DNA from: Nageia nagi
Lineage: Eukaryota > Pinophyta
Direction: 5' to 3'
DNA: 64,000 nucleotides
Assembly (NCBI GenBank): GCA_050084985.1
Contig: JBITNC010000002.1
Location: 34,782,001-34,846,000, forward strand
Shown: positions 11,743-22,526 of the stretch, one piece after another
How positions within the stretch are numbered: position 1 is the stretch's first letter
Layout: each line of letters begins with the position of its first letter
Made by a program: the position numbers and the translations under genes
Notes under the pieces: generated by a model
Databases searched by the model: none
What the model was told of the DNA's origin: nothing
The model's input: the letters and a program-made list of their open reading frames with translations, nothing else

Positions 11743-13096
11743 ACACATATGCAAAGGTTGATTTTCTATCATCTCTTTCTCCCCCATAATCAGAATCTGA
11801 GAACCCAGAGAGAATAATTGAGGGCACTTTGGAATACTTAAGAGCAAGATCCTTTGTCCCTATCACATACCTCAAGATTTGCTTAATAGCATTGAGGTGC
11901 TCAACATATGGTTTTTGCATGAATCATGCCATCAGATTCACTGCAAAGGCAATATCAGGTCGAGAGATAGTCAGATACAGAAGACTACCAATCAATTGCC
12001 TATAAGCTGTAGCATCAGCCAACTAAGAATCTGAGCTCAAAGATACAACGATTCCAGGAGAAACAGGTATTGCAACATATCTACACTCCTCCATTCCAAA
12101 ATTTTGCAAGATGTCTGATATATACTTAGATTGACTAAGATAAGTACAATCTTTATGTTGGTATACTTGCATCCCAAGATAGTAATGCAATAGACCTAGA
12201 TCAGTCATTTCAAATGTTGCCTTCAGTTTGGATATACACTCTTGGATGATTTCAATATTATTTCTAGTTATGAGAAGATCATCCACATAAAGGAGAATTA
12301 AGACCACATCTTTTCCTTGATTGAGTACATAGAGATCTAAGTCAGAGAAGCATTTGGAAAAACCAATATCTATAAAGAATCCTAAAATTTTCTTGTATTA
12401 TGCTCTAGGTGCTTGCTTAAGTCCATACAGAGACTTCTTTAGCTTACATACAAGAGACTCTTTTCCTTCTAGAATAAATCCTTCTGGTTGATTCATGTAG
12501 ATTTCTACATCCAAGTCACCATTGAGAAATGCACTCTTGACATCAAGTTGAAAAACTTTCCATCCTTGAGCTGCAGAAAGAGCAAGGATTATCCTGACAG
12601 TAGGCATCTTGGCCATAGGAGCAAATGTTTCCTCATAATCAATACCATATTTTTGAGTGAATCCTTTGGCCACTAACCTTGCTTTGTATTTTTCAATTTC
12701 TCCATCAAAATTATACTTGACCTTGTATATCCATTTATTTCTAATCACATTTTTCTCATTGGGATAAGGAACCAAATCTCAAGTTTCATTTTTCATGAGT
12801 GCCTCATACTCAACTTTCATAGCTTCCATCCAACACTCTTACTTAGAAGCTTCTTTGAAGGTTGATGGTTCATTCGTATTATCAATTTTGGTAAATAAAT
12901 ATTTATTCAAGGTCATACTTCTTGTAATTCTCTGAGCTGGAGAATTTTGCTCTTGTGGTGACTTCCCTACATGATCATCCAACCAGTTAGGTGCAGGTGA
13001 AGAATCATCTGAATTAGACACCTCAGCATGAGAAGTCGTATCCTCAAGAAGTTCATTGAACTTGACATCCCTAGAAATAAAGACTATTTTATGGGA
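11743..13096 (-). pseudogene. Copia-A reverse transcriptase and start of RNase H
   Basis: Open segments 12839-13021, 12398-12775, 12023-12307 and from 11920 to the insert are all in the same frame, broken only by stops. Hallmarks: [34 protein letters not shown] (first catalytic Asp), [15 protein letters not shown], the YVDD active site at 12278-12289 and LLHYYLGMQVYQ. The final part holds SDSDYGGERDDRKSTFAYVF, the start of RNase H. One stop before 12775 is TGA where the relatives have Trp. The enzyme would copy the element RNA in the cytoplasmic particle. Confidence 0.92.
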
Positions 13097-13996
13097 TTAG
13101 GAGTAGAGCCTGTAACCTCTATGCTGATTATCATACCCCACAAAGATGCATTTTTCTGATCTTTTATCCAACTTCTTTCTTTTCTCTAAGGTAATGAAGG
13201 CAAATGCATCACAATCGAAGACCCTAAAGTGTGAGATGTTAGGTTTCTTTCCTGTCCATGCTTCATACAGAGTTTTACCTTCAACTGCTTTAGTAGGACA
13301 CCTATTTAGGGTGTGAATAGCAGTGTGAATAGCTTCAACCCATAAGAAACTAGGAAGGTTACCCAACATGCACCTTGCCATTTCCATAATGGTTCAATTC
13401 TTCCTTTCAGCAACTTCATTTTGCTGAGGGGTGTAAGGGATTGTGAATTACCGCTTGATTCTATGTTTAACACAATAGTCATTAAACTCATTGCTATTAT
13501 ACTCACCCCCATTATCAAATCTCAGCATCTTGATCTTAAAGTCAATTTAATTTTCAACAAGAGCTTTGAAGTCTTTAAACCTATCAAAAGTTTGATCCTT
13601 GTGCTCAAGTAGATAACCAAATGTCATCCTACTGAAGTCATCAATGAAGGTCAGAACATAAGAAGCTCCCTCTAGAGACTTATTCTGAAATGGACCCATC
13701 AAATCTGAATGCATAAGCTGAAGAGGATGAGTAGACCGAGTTGCCTTATCTTTTTCAAACTTTTGCCTATTCATCTTTCCTAGAATGCACCTTTCATAAA
13801 GACTAATTATGGGTGAAATATTAGGTAAACCTTCCACAAGTTCTTGATTTTTCATATCTTGAATACTCTTATGGTGAAGGTGCCCTAATCGTTGATGCCA
13901 AAGATTACCCTTTGAACAAACATTTGCAGCAAGACAAATCTTTGAAGGTACTTGATCCAGAATATAAAGGTCATCCTTTATTGATCCTTTCATCAA
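13097..13996 (-). pseudogene. Copia-A GAG-pre-integrase and integrase
   Basis: Contains the His-rich LWHQRLGHLHHKS, then YERCILGKMNRQKF. The first Cys of the expected HHCC zinc site is Tyr here. The integrase core follows with HSDLMGPF and TFIDDFSRMTFGYLL (two catalytic Asp) and, near 13400, QQNEVAERKN (catalytic Glu), so the DDE triad is legible. The C-terminal part reads ARCMLGNLPSFLWVEA and KCIFVGYDNQHRGYRLYS. Stops occur at 13547-13549 and near 13398 (TGA where Arg is usual). Segments 13547-13996 and 13097-13387 share the pol frame. Confidence 0.92.
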
Positions 13997-14065
13997 GGTG
14001 GCAATTCCTTTCTTAACACACCAGGAGTGTGAGGTAAACTCAAATAAGTATCCTTTCCTTATAAT

Positions 14066-14349
14066 CTAAATTACGGAGATAAGATTCATCCTTAGTTTAG
14101 GCACATAAAAGACATTATCAAGAACCTTTCCATGAATCTTCACACTCCCTATTCCTTGAACATCAAGGACTATATTATCACCTATCACAACTGCATCCTT
14201 CTTGTGCTTATGAAAGTTTTCAAACTTATCCTTTTCATAACACATGTGATTAGTGCATCCTGAATCAACAATCCAATCATTTGAAATAGTTTGAGTCATT
14301 GAGTAGTAGGCAACAATAGCAGCATGCTTGTTCTTCTTTTTATTGAAAT
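14066..14349 (-). pseudogene. Copia-A aspartic protease
   Basis: The active-site motif DWIVDSGCTNHMC (catalytic Asp near 14264-14266) is followed by IGDNIVLDVQGIGSV and VFYVPKLRMNLISV, the standard copia protease layout. It is in frame with gag upstream and ends in a stop at 14066-14068 before the integrase. It would cleave the polyprotein. Confidence 0.9.
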
Positions 14350-15217
14350 TTCTCACATTTGCATTTCCCTTACCTTTTTGAGCAAATTTCTTTTTATGAA
14401 AATCATACTCTTTGTGCCCAAAGATGCCACAAAAGTTACAATTTCCATCAAACTTTTCCTGAGGTGTTGGATTGCTTGATCCAGCTTTGTCATTCCTTTG
14501 CTTGAATTTGCCATGCTTCCTGATGGTAGATGAGGATTTGTTAACTTTGAATTTATAATGTTTGAACTTCTTCTTGAAAGGAGTTTTGGTTGCTCCTAGA
14601 GCAATGCTATTATCCTTTGAAGAAAAGTTCAACATTTTCTTGTTCAAAGTTTCCTCATGCTTTAGAAGGAGTCTAGAAAGGTTATCAAGAGAGATGACAT
14701 CTTCTTCATAATCGAGCCTAGTTTCCATAACTATGACAAAGTTACTGAACTTTGTAGAAAGGCTTTAAAGAATGATGAAGACCATGAACTCATCATTGAT
14801 CCAATTGCACCCACAGCCAACCAGTTGTGTCTTGAGGTCAATGATTTTATTCAAGTAAATAGAAGCACTTTCATCTTCACCTTGACGATATTGCAACAAC
14901 TTTTGTAGAATGGTGAACCTCCTTGAAAATTTTGACCCAAGGTAAATTTTCTTCAGCCTATCCCAAGCTTCCTTTGCTAATGTTGAAGAAGAGATCATGA
15001 GAAGGATGTCATCTGAAACTGCACGATAGATCATTGAAGTTGCTAACTCATTCTTTGAGTTATAGATTTCAAGAGCCTTCTCATCTGTAGGAGCGACCAT
15101 GTCTTCATTAACTATCTGCCACAGCTTTCTTGCTTGTAACGCAGCTTTCATACGAGGTTCCCATATGCCAAAGTTGGAACCATCGAGTATATGCTTGGGT
15201 ATGAAGGTTTCAACCAT
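14350..15217 (-). pseudogene. Copia-A Gag with defective zinc knuckle
   Basis: The likely start is the ATG at 15217 (MVETFIPKHILDGSNFGIWE), matching the gag starts of Copia-B (22527) and Copia-D (59885). The core is the copia gag domain, including TLAKEAWDRLKKIYLGSKF and LLQYRQGEDESASIYLNKI. A TAA at 14765-14767 lies where the relatives have Gln, and the frame continues. The CCHC knuckle at 14399-14440 reads CNFCGIFGHKEYDF: the last Cys has become Phe, whereas Copia-B keeps CNYCGIQGHKEVDC. Gag packages the RNA. Confidence 0.9.
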
Positions 15218-17351
15218 TGCTACACAAAAGTAAATATGCAATGAGAATGAAAATTTTTACAATTTACCATCTATACAAATAAAAAATTGATAAGTAAACA
15301 TGTCCCACATGTGCAAACTTATAAACCTAGATCCGTAGAAGGATAAAGTTGGGGTTGTTTTCTTGTATAGAATTAGGCCTTCACCTGGATGCCTGCAAGG
15401 TGGAGCCCAGGTACTACCAGTCCTCAACCAGTTCACCTTGGTCAGTAATAGACTCTCACAAGGAGAAGTACCAACTATTTTCCAAGGATCCAATGTATCT
15501 TGGATCGGCCATTTTAATTATCTTTTTAAGGTTTTCAATTTTCCTCCTAGGTTATCAGAATAATCCCTGAATGGACGTGCGAACATGTGGTATCACTACA
15601 CACATGCCTGTCCACCTAATAGAGTTATGTCCAATCTAATAGAGGTCTTAGGGGCAATTAAGATGGACTTACCACCACTTGGGTCTTCAGACTAAAAAGG
15701 CTCCAGTTTGCCCTATCCTCACCTCGTGGCTCCCCAAACAAGTCATGTTGTGGAAAAGTACGTGCGAATGTGTTCATTTTAGGGGTTACTTTCAATATTT
15801 TACATTTTGCAAGTATAAAGCAATTGTGCAAAAATATAAAGTAAAGTAAAAATACATCATCCACACGAACTTGAAAAACCTTAAAAGTCCAATGGGTTTT
15901 GTACTAACCCCTAAAGGACATTTTACATTTTGCATACTTTGCTCAATTTCATAAATTCATTCAATCATTTTAATGAATTTAAAAAAAGACTAAGTCCTAC
16001 TTAGCATTAATCCATAACTTAAACATGTATTATTCCATGACTTAAAATTAAGTAATAAACATGCATCATGCATTATTTAACTTAAAATTTTAAGTACTAA
16101 GCATACTTTATTCCTCAAGGCATGCATTACAAGTTTAGCATGCAAGGTCTAGATAAAGTTTTAAGTAAAAATTATACAAATTCCCCCTTTTTCACTTAAA
16201 GTTTTATCCCTAAAAACTTGTATGCTAAAAATTGTCATTTTAAGTATGCATTTTAAGTAAGAAAATTTCCCTTATTTACTTAAAAAAAACATACTTAGAT
16301 TACCTTAGCAAATTTTTACCAAAAAATGTTTTGCCTAAGTAAATTACCATGCTTAGAAAAAAAATGCTAAGAGGTTGGCATTCTAGAAATTGCATGTGCA
16401 CCTTAGTAAATTAAACATGCAATATTAAAAATATTCTAAGCATTTTTAAAAAGGTAAGCTAAGTTTAACTTAAAATATTTTTGACCTTATTGTAGAAATA
16501 AGTTAAAAATATTCACTACTTACCAAGTCTCCAAGAATTAAATGGTAAAAGAAGGAGACCCATACCCCTACTTCATGCATATTTAATGCTTTTTCTACCA
16601 AAGCATTCCAAGTAAACAAAAAATTACTCTAAGTCAAACAAAATAAATGTTTTAGGTAAAAAAAAAGGATGGCTACCCTTCCCTTACCAAGAAGGAGTAT
16701 ACGTTGCCTCTTGGGAGTAATTAAACAAGGACTCAAAAAAATCAAACTCCCTCCTTAGTTGGTAAAAAATTAAATGCATGTTTGTACTAAAAAAGATGAA
16801 CCCCCCTTTTTTTTTCTTCTACCAAGAAGAGCATACGTTGCTTCTTTGGAAGTGTATTTAAAAAACTATGCAAAGTAGTCAACAAAAAAATTAATGCTTC
16901 TAAGTGCATTAAATGAAAAAGAAGACTTGCAAAGGGTTGAGTAGCCATCACACTTAGTCGTGGGAAGCAGGATGACCTACATGGAGGCACTAGACAGCCA
17001 ATGGAGAGACTCTAAAGTCAGCAATGGAGGTGATGGTGGCCATGCATAGGAGAAGTCTTTATGGTGAGAGAGGAGGGAGAAGGCGCAGTCCATGCACGTG
17101 GAGCAGAGGAGGGAGGATGTAGCTTAGAGGAGGGAAGTTGCTACACGAGGACGTGAAGGGCCTATGCTGATGGGGCCACAAGTTGACGTTCATATGAGAA
17201 GAGGCTGACGACTAAGAGGAGAAGCATGTGCACAACACAAGACCATGGCCATGAAGGAAGGGAGAAGGTGCAGCCAGCGCGTGTGACCACTACTGAAGGC
17301 TGAGGGTCAACGAACAGGTCACGAGGGGGATGGTTGGTGGACGTGGTGATG

Positions 17352-17740
17352 ATTGAACTTGTAGAAATACTACCTCTCTTTGTGATGCTTCAAACTCTCG
17401 AGGATAAGGAATTAAAGAAACTTGTATTTTCACATGTATTTTGCAGGTAAGGAAGAACATGCAAAGACTGCACTAGCGATTTTGTGTGATCTTCATCATC
17501 ATAAGGTCTGGTCAGATGAGAGGAATGGGAATGCCATTTATACTGCCTTCAGTGGTTCTAAGCAGAGAATCTATTTACAAGGCAAATCTTGGGGACATCT
17601 TCTTTTAAATCATTGATTCATACATAGTGCTTGGATATTCATGTCTGTTCCAGACCTTGGGCAAGTCAGGACATAAGAACGTGAATAATTCCATTTGTTA
17701 GTTAGAAATATTTACTGCTGTAGTTCTTACTCAACATGCA
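17352..17740 (+). pseudogene. Captured fragment of an SDA1-like host gene
   Basis: From 17352 the plus strand reads IELVEILPLF, then LQTLEDKELKKLVFSHV. After a splice-acceptor-like TATTTTGCAG (ends 17446) it continues in another frame with GKEEHAK and TALAILCDLHHHKVWSDER, then GNAIYTA. As I know the family, this is the N-terminal part of SDA1, the conserved nucleolar protein needed for 60S ribosome export, where plant proteins read close to LCDLHRRKVWFDDRTANAIC. The expected residues between the two parts are missing, and the frame ends at 17614-17616. It lies antisense to Copia-A. The ends carry a near-repeat: GGACGTGGTGATGA at 17339 and GGACGTGATGA at 17742. It cannot encode a working protein. 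Confidence 0.65.
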
Positions 17741-18319
17741 TGGACGTGATGAACGAGCTCAACTACAAGGCCCACACGGGTGGATCCATAAATGGTGGAC
17801 GTGACAAGGTTGGACGAAATGGTGAATAGGTCAAACATGGCGGGCAGGTCAGACGTGGGGGTAGCTTAGACTTGGTAGTTCATTTCTTGCATGCTCATGC
17901 TTTGTAGCGGGCCATGAGGCACCTGCACACTCTTGGCACTAGCCGATGCGAGAGTTAGAACTTGTGTCAATGGATGAGCTAGCTGCCTATTGGCAGTCTC
18001 CATGAGAGATGATGACGGGTCCACACTCTACAATGGGAGCCAAATGCTCAACAAAGGAATGATAAAAAAAATTGATCTAGGGGCTCACCAAAGAAAATTT
18101 ATGTAACAGTAGATACATTATTGACCAAAAAATAATCTTTATTGTTCTTTTAGGTGGTAAGCTTTGCAAAAAAATTTTGAGAATAAATGGTGATTTTTGT
18201 AGAAATAAGTAAACTGTAATTACTTCTCTCAAATTTTTACACTCAACAATGTAAAAAAAAATACACCAATTTTTATTTCCCAAAGAGAAGAGCTTATTTG
18301 AAACACAAAGAAATGCAAT

Positions 18320-18342
18320 TTATATATATATATATATATATA
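18320..18342. repeat. (TA)n microsatellite
   Basis: A run of about 11 TA dinucleotides in the Copia-A leader. Confidence 0.95.
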
Positions 18343-18580
18343 CCCCAATTTTTATAGAATAGCCATAAGCTCAACAATAAAAAATTGCAACTTAAAAAAA
18401 AAGGTTAGTAATCAATTGCATCATTTTAAGCATACTAACACATCTTTAAAGAATTATGTTAGTATCACAATAATAAAAAATAATTATCCCTTTTCTTGAT
18501 TTTACCTCAACAATGGAGTGTAGGTTGAGAAATAAAGGCCTTCAAGATGTTGAAGAAGATGTTGAAGAAGAGCTTCCACA

Positions 18581-18596
18581 CCAAGCTCTGATACCA
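18581..18596 (-). other. Copia-A primer binding site (initiator Met tRNA)
   Basis: Minus strand TGGTATCAGAGCTTGG starts two bases inside the 5' LTR. It matches the complement of the 3' end of plant initiator methionine tRNA, the standard copia primer. Confidence 0.9.
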
Positions 18597-18598
18597 AT

Positions 18599-19077
18599 TG
18601 AAGGAATTAGACCTACTCTAATTCTCAAGGTCCAAGACTAGGAAACTCAATCATTCAACATAACAACCATTCACACAAGATAACACAAATATAATGTGAT
18701 TCCTCCCTCCTTGGGAGTACATCCACAACTAGTTCTCTATTCTCAGTCTATGCACCTCTTACTACAATTCTCTTCCTCTCCTACACAAACTAGTAGAGTA
18801 ATCTTACTCCAAAACTTAGTTATGTTACAAGAGGAGAGGCCCTCTATTTATAGCTTGAGAGCACCTCCCTAACCTCCTTTTAACCCAAGGGTAAGGTTAG
18901 GGTTACAATAAATGTATGACCTAACTTTAACCTACCAACTAACCCCATGGTAAGGTTAAAGTCCACACATAATAAAGAATTCAATTAATCCCTTAAGGTA
19001 TCTACATATCCTTTGAGTGATTAATTGAACTTACAAGGAGTTTAGATATTTACAATATTTCATTACAAATTCTAACA
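18599..19077 (-). repeat. Copia-A 5' LTR
   Basis: Same length as the 3' LTR, with eight differences, all transitions. The TATA-like CTATAAATAG lies at 18844-18853 (minus), so transcription would run leftward. Confidence 0.93.
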
Positions 19078-19082
19078 TAAAT

Positions 19083-19398
19083 GATATAATGTTCATTAGC
19101 CCCATTATTCCATACAACTAGAAATACAATGCGGATCATTAATGGTTACAAAGAAGTAGATAGTTGCCAATAGAGCTTAATGCTAAATTGTACCAATCAA
19201 GTTACAGATAAGTGCATCTTCAATCAACTATAGAGCCAATCAATGATAAATCAAGAAGATTACGACTAAATGAGTGCAATAGCTCAAAATTTTCAAATTT
19301 GTAGACTATGGTGTTGTTGAAACTTGTTTATTATGTAATTTAAAATAGTTATGATATTAATTATAAATAGTTTTTCTTACTATTTTCAATCAAGAGTA
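19083..19398. other. Spacer between Copia-A and Copia-B
   Basis: Unique-looking AT-rich DNA with no coding sign. It is the pre-insertion DNA of both elements and continues at 27684. Confidence 0.6.
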
Positions 19399-19403
19399 TT
19401 TAT

Positions 19404-19904
19404 TGTTGGAATGTATAATGCATTATTGTAAAGGTTATGTAATAATATTCTATGTAAGTTCACTAATACTTAAGGGTATCATTTGATACCTTAAGTATTT
19501 ATGTGAATATGATAATGTTACTTATCCTACACTCCATGTCATGAGCATGCCTCTTAGGTAAAAGGGTGTGCATGTCATACTTTTTTACATTGGATAAAAG
19601 GGTGATCCAAAGAGGGATTTTGGATTATAAATAGAAGGCTCCATCTTTGTGATCACACACCAATTGTGGAGCAAAGTTATGCTATAGGATAGGGCATAAA
19701 AGTTGATATTAGAAGAATTGTAAGAGAGTTGTATTTGTGATTGAAGTAAAGATCTAGTTAGTGGATGTACTCCTAGTTGGAGGAACCACTTACATCTTGT
19801 GTTATCTTTGTGAGATTGCTTTGTGAGTTTGTTAGATGTGTATTGTGAGATTTTATGTGATCTTAGGAGTTTAGATTTGTTCATGTTATAGTTCATTTCT
19901 CTCA
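19404..19904 (+). repeat. Copia-B 5' LTR with U3 palindrome
   Basis: Begins TGTTGGAATG and ends TTTCTCTCA. A strong inverted repeat at 19465-19499 (AATACTTAAGGGTATC, 4-5-base loop, GATACCTTAAGTATT) recurs in the LTRs of Copia-C and Copia-D. A TATA-like TATAAATAG lies near 19627. Confidence 0.92.
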
Positions 19905-19906
19905 TT

Positions 19907-20030
19907 TGGTATCAAAGCTTGGTGTGGAAGCTCTTCTTCTTGGTGTGGAAGCTCTTTTTTTTTGTGTGGAAGCTCTTCTTCTTGGTGTGGAAGCTCTTTT
20001 TCTTAGTGTGGAAGCTCTTCTTCTTAGAGG
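19907..20030 (+). other. Copia-B primer site followed by 21-bp minisatellite
   Basis: TGGTATCAAAGC (19907-19918) is the initiator-Met tRNA site with one G-to-A change. Immediately after, CTTGGTGTGGAAGCTCTTCT and variants repeat about five times to 20030. Copia-A has a single copy here. Confidence 0.8.
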
Positions 20031-22526
20031 TGTTCATTCCTCAACCTACACTCCTTTGTTGAGGTAAAACTAAGATAAGGTATAAATTCCTTCTTTCTTG
20101 GTTATTTCTTTTAGATTATTTCATTGTGATACTAACATAATATGTGCTATGTGTTAGTTATTTTTTTTCAATATATATATATATATTACAATATGTTGAA
20201 TTTTTTTATACTAACTTCTTATGTTAAGTTACAATTTTTTTTCAAAAATTACTTAGCATATTGCTAATTCTTTGAAAAATATTAAAGAAATTAGTGTACA
20301 AAAATTTGAAATTCTTATATAAGCTATAAAAAAAAAATTGAGAATTTTTTTACAAGTATGAAATGAAGATTTTTTTTTTTAAATTACATTTTTTTGTATT
20401 TATTCTATAAATAAAAAATTCAAAAAAAATGAAAGAGTATTCATTTTTTTTCTCCAATTTACCCTTATTTTTTTCAAAAATATTATATATAAAATTTTTA
20501 TAAAAATATGTTTTTTTTTTTAAATATATATTTATAAAAAAAAATTGGCCCCCCAATAGGTAGCCACACAACGACCTTCCCCGATCGACGACCATGCGAT
20601 GGCCTCGGCCAATTTGTGGTAGCTAGCCATGCGATGGATCGTGATAGCCTCGACTAGTCCATAATGGCCAAGGCTAGCTCATAGGGGCTAGGGCTAGGTC
20701 ATGGGGGCTAGGGCCAACTCATAGTGACTAGCTAGTGGTCATCAACCAGCCAACTAAAAAATAAAAAAAAAAGGTTAAAGATAAAAAAAAAACATAAACC
20801 TTCTTGCCTCCTCCTTGCTCAGCCACTTCTTTTACTTGGTGATTGATCTCTGCTATCTTCTTCTTTTGGTGGTTCTTTAAATTTGCTTTCCATAATTTCC
20901 TGCTCCCCTTTAACAAAGATTGTCATTATGCATTTAATTTTTTAAAAGTTACTTGCAAGTTATTTAAAATAGTTGGTGTATTTATTTTTCTCTTCTGGTT
21001 GCTTACCTTTTTTTTGATGACTTGTATAAAATGGATTCAATTGCTTTTGAGTACACACCTTTTTTTTTAGTACTCATTAATTTCTCTTAGTGGTAATAAT
21101 AAGTATGTTACTTGTTAAACAGGAGAAATTTATCATTCTCATCATGATTTTTTAAAGCAATTTAAAGCTTTAACTCTCCATAGTTAAAATTTTTTTAATT
21201 AAATTTTTGCCTTGATAAAATTTTTTAAGACTGGCATTTTTATGATAAAATATGCAATCTTTTAGGGATCCATTTTTAAAGTAAAAGAGGGGGAATTTAT
21301 ATTTCTTTTACCTCAAATTTTCTCTATAGCATGTTAGATAAAATATTGCATGTCTATTTTGTTAACTTATGAAAATATGATAATACATGCTTCTTAATGC
21401 ATACTAAGTATTTTTTTTGCAAAGTGATAGATAAATGTAAATTAAGTTAATGATGCATACTTAGGAATTAAAATTTTTTAAGTTAATGATGCATACTTAT
21501 GACTTAAATTTTTTAAATTAATGGTGCATGCTTAGGATTAAATTTTTTTAAGTTAATGATACATGCTTAAGACTTAATTTTTTAAGTTAATGGTACATGC
21601 TTAGGACTTAAGATTTTTTTAAGTAATGATATATGCTTATTACTTAAATTCTTAAGTTATGATGCAATTACTTCCTTATGCTAGAATGGGCTTGTGCAAA
21701 AATTAAGAATAATGTAAAAGATATCTTTTAGGGGTTGGTAAACAAAACCCATTGGACACTTAGGTTTCAAATTTTGAATGGATGATGTTTTACTTATGCT
21801 CTTTTTTTTCATGTTTCGCATTTTGCTTTATTTGTTTATGCAAATAAAAATGCAAACATTGAGATGAGCAACTCCCTAAAATGAACACATCCATACATAT
21901 ATTTTGCAACATGACTTGTTTGGAGACCCATAAGGTGAGGATAGGTTGACTAAAGCCTTTAAGTTTGATTATCCAAGTGGTGAAAAGTTCGTACTTCTCA
22001 ATTACCCCTAAGTCCTCTATTGATTTGGACATAACTCCAATAGGTGGATAGCCATGCGTGTAGTGATACCATATGTTTGCACATCCATTCAGAGATTATC
22101 TTGATAACCTAAGAGAACAACTTGAAATCTAATCAAGATTAATAGTTTGGTCAATCTAATAAACATCATAACCTTGGAAAATAGCAGGTACTTCTCTTTA
22201 TGAGAGTATAATATTGACCAAGATGAACTGGTTGAGGATTGGTAGTACTTGGGATCCTCTTGTGTGGGCATCCATGTGAAGGCCTAATTATAGATAAGAA
22301 AATAAGACTCAATAATGTCACTCTACATCTATGATTCTTGATGATGACAAAAGTATTTGGGTACATGGGATGTATATTTGAATTATAAAACATTTGCACT
22401 TGTGAATCAAACCAAGCATAACTCTAGTGTTAGATTTAACATGTATCATTTACTTGGTTAAAACTTAACATTTAATGTTATTTATTAAACCATATGCTTA
22501 TTATTTTCAACATTCTTATGTAGCAA
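20031..22526 (+). other. Copia-B leader
   Basis: Very AT-rich, with long A and T runs (20160-20560). The block at about 21900-22320 is the inverted counterpart of the conserved leader block of Copia-A. No protein is supported. Confidence 0.65.

Larger units (their letters stand above)
15218..18580 (-). other. Copia-A long untranslated leader
   Basis: About 3.4 kb lies between the primer site and gag. A block at about 15320-15790 (includes GGCCTTCACCTGGATGCC and CCTTGGTCAGTAATAGACTC, plus-strand reading) is clearly shared with the leaders of Copia-B, -C and -D. The short ORFs within it are not conserved as proteins. The section 16920-18060 is unusually GC-rich for the window and contains the host-gene fragment. 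Confidence 0.75.
4594..19077 (-). mobile_element. Copia-A: Ty1/copia LTR retrotransposon, nearly complete, with nested insertion
   Basis: Two 479-bp LTRs (4594-5072 and 18599-19077) differ at eight positions by my hand alignment. The element is flanked by the 5-bp duplication TAAAT (4589-4593 and 19078-19082). On the minus strand the order is 5' LTR, primer site, leader of about 3.4 kb, gag, protease, integrase, reverse transcriptase, RNase H, purine tract, 3' LTR, which is the Ty1/copia order (integrase before reverse transcriptase). A gag-only element (6450-11737) is inserted between reverse transcriptase and RNase H, and an SDA1-like host fragment lies in the leader. Copia-A must be older than its nested insert. 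Nonsense codons make it non-autonomous. Confidence 0.93.

Noticed and set aside
17422-17616. The SDA1-like stretch as a functional small gene
   Set aside because: It lacks the start, most of the protein and part of the conserved N-terminal region, lies inside a retrotransposon leader, and its two parts are in different frames.
20160-20560. Regulatory or origin-like AT-rich element
   Set aside because: Simple A/T runs typical of this element's leader; no motif or symmetry beyond low complexity.
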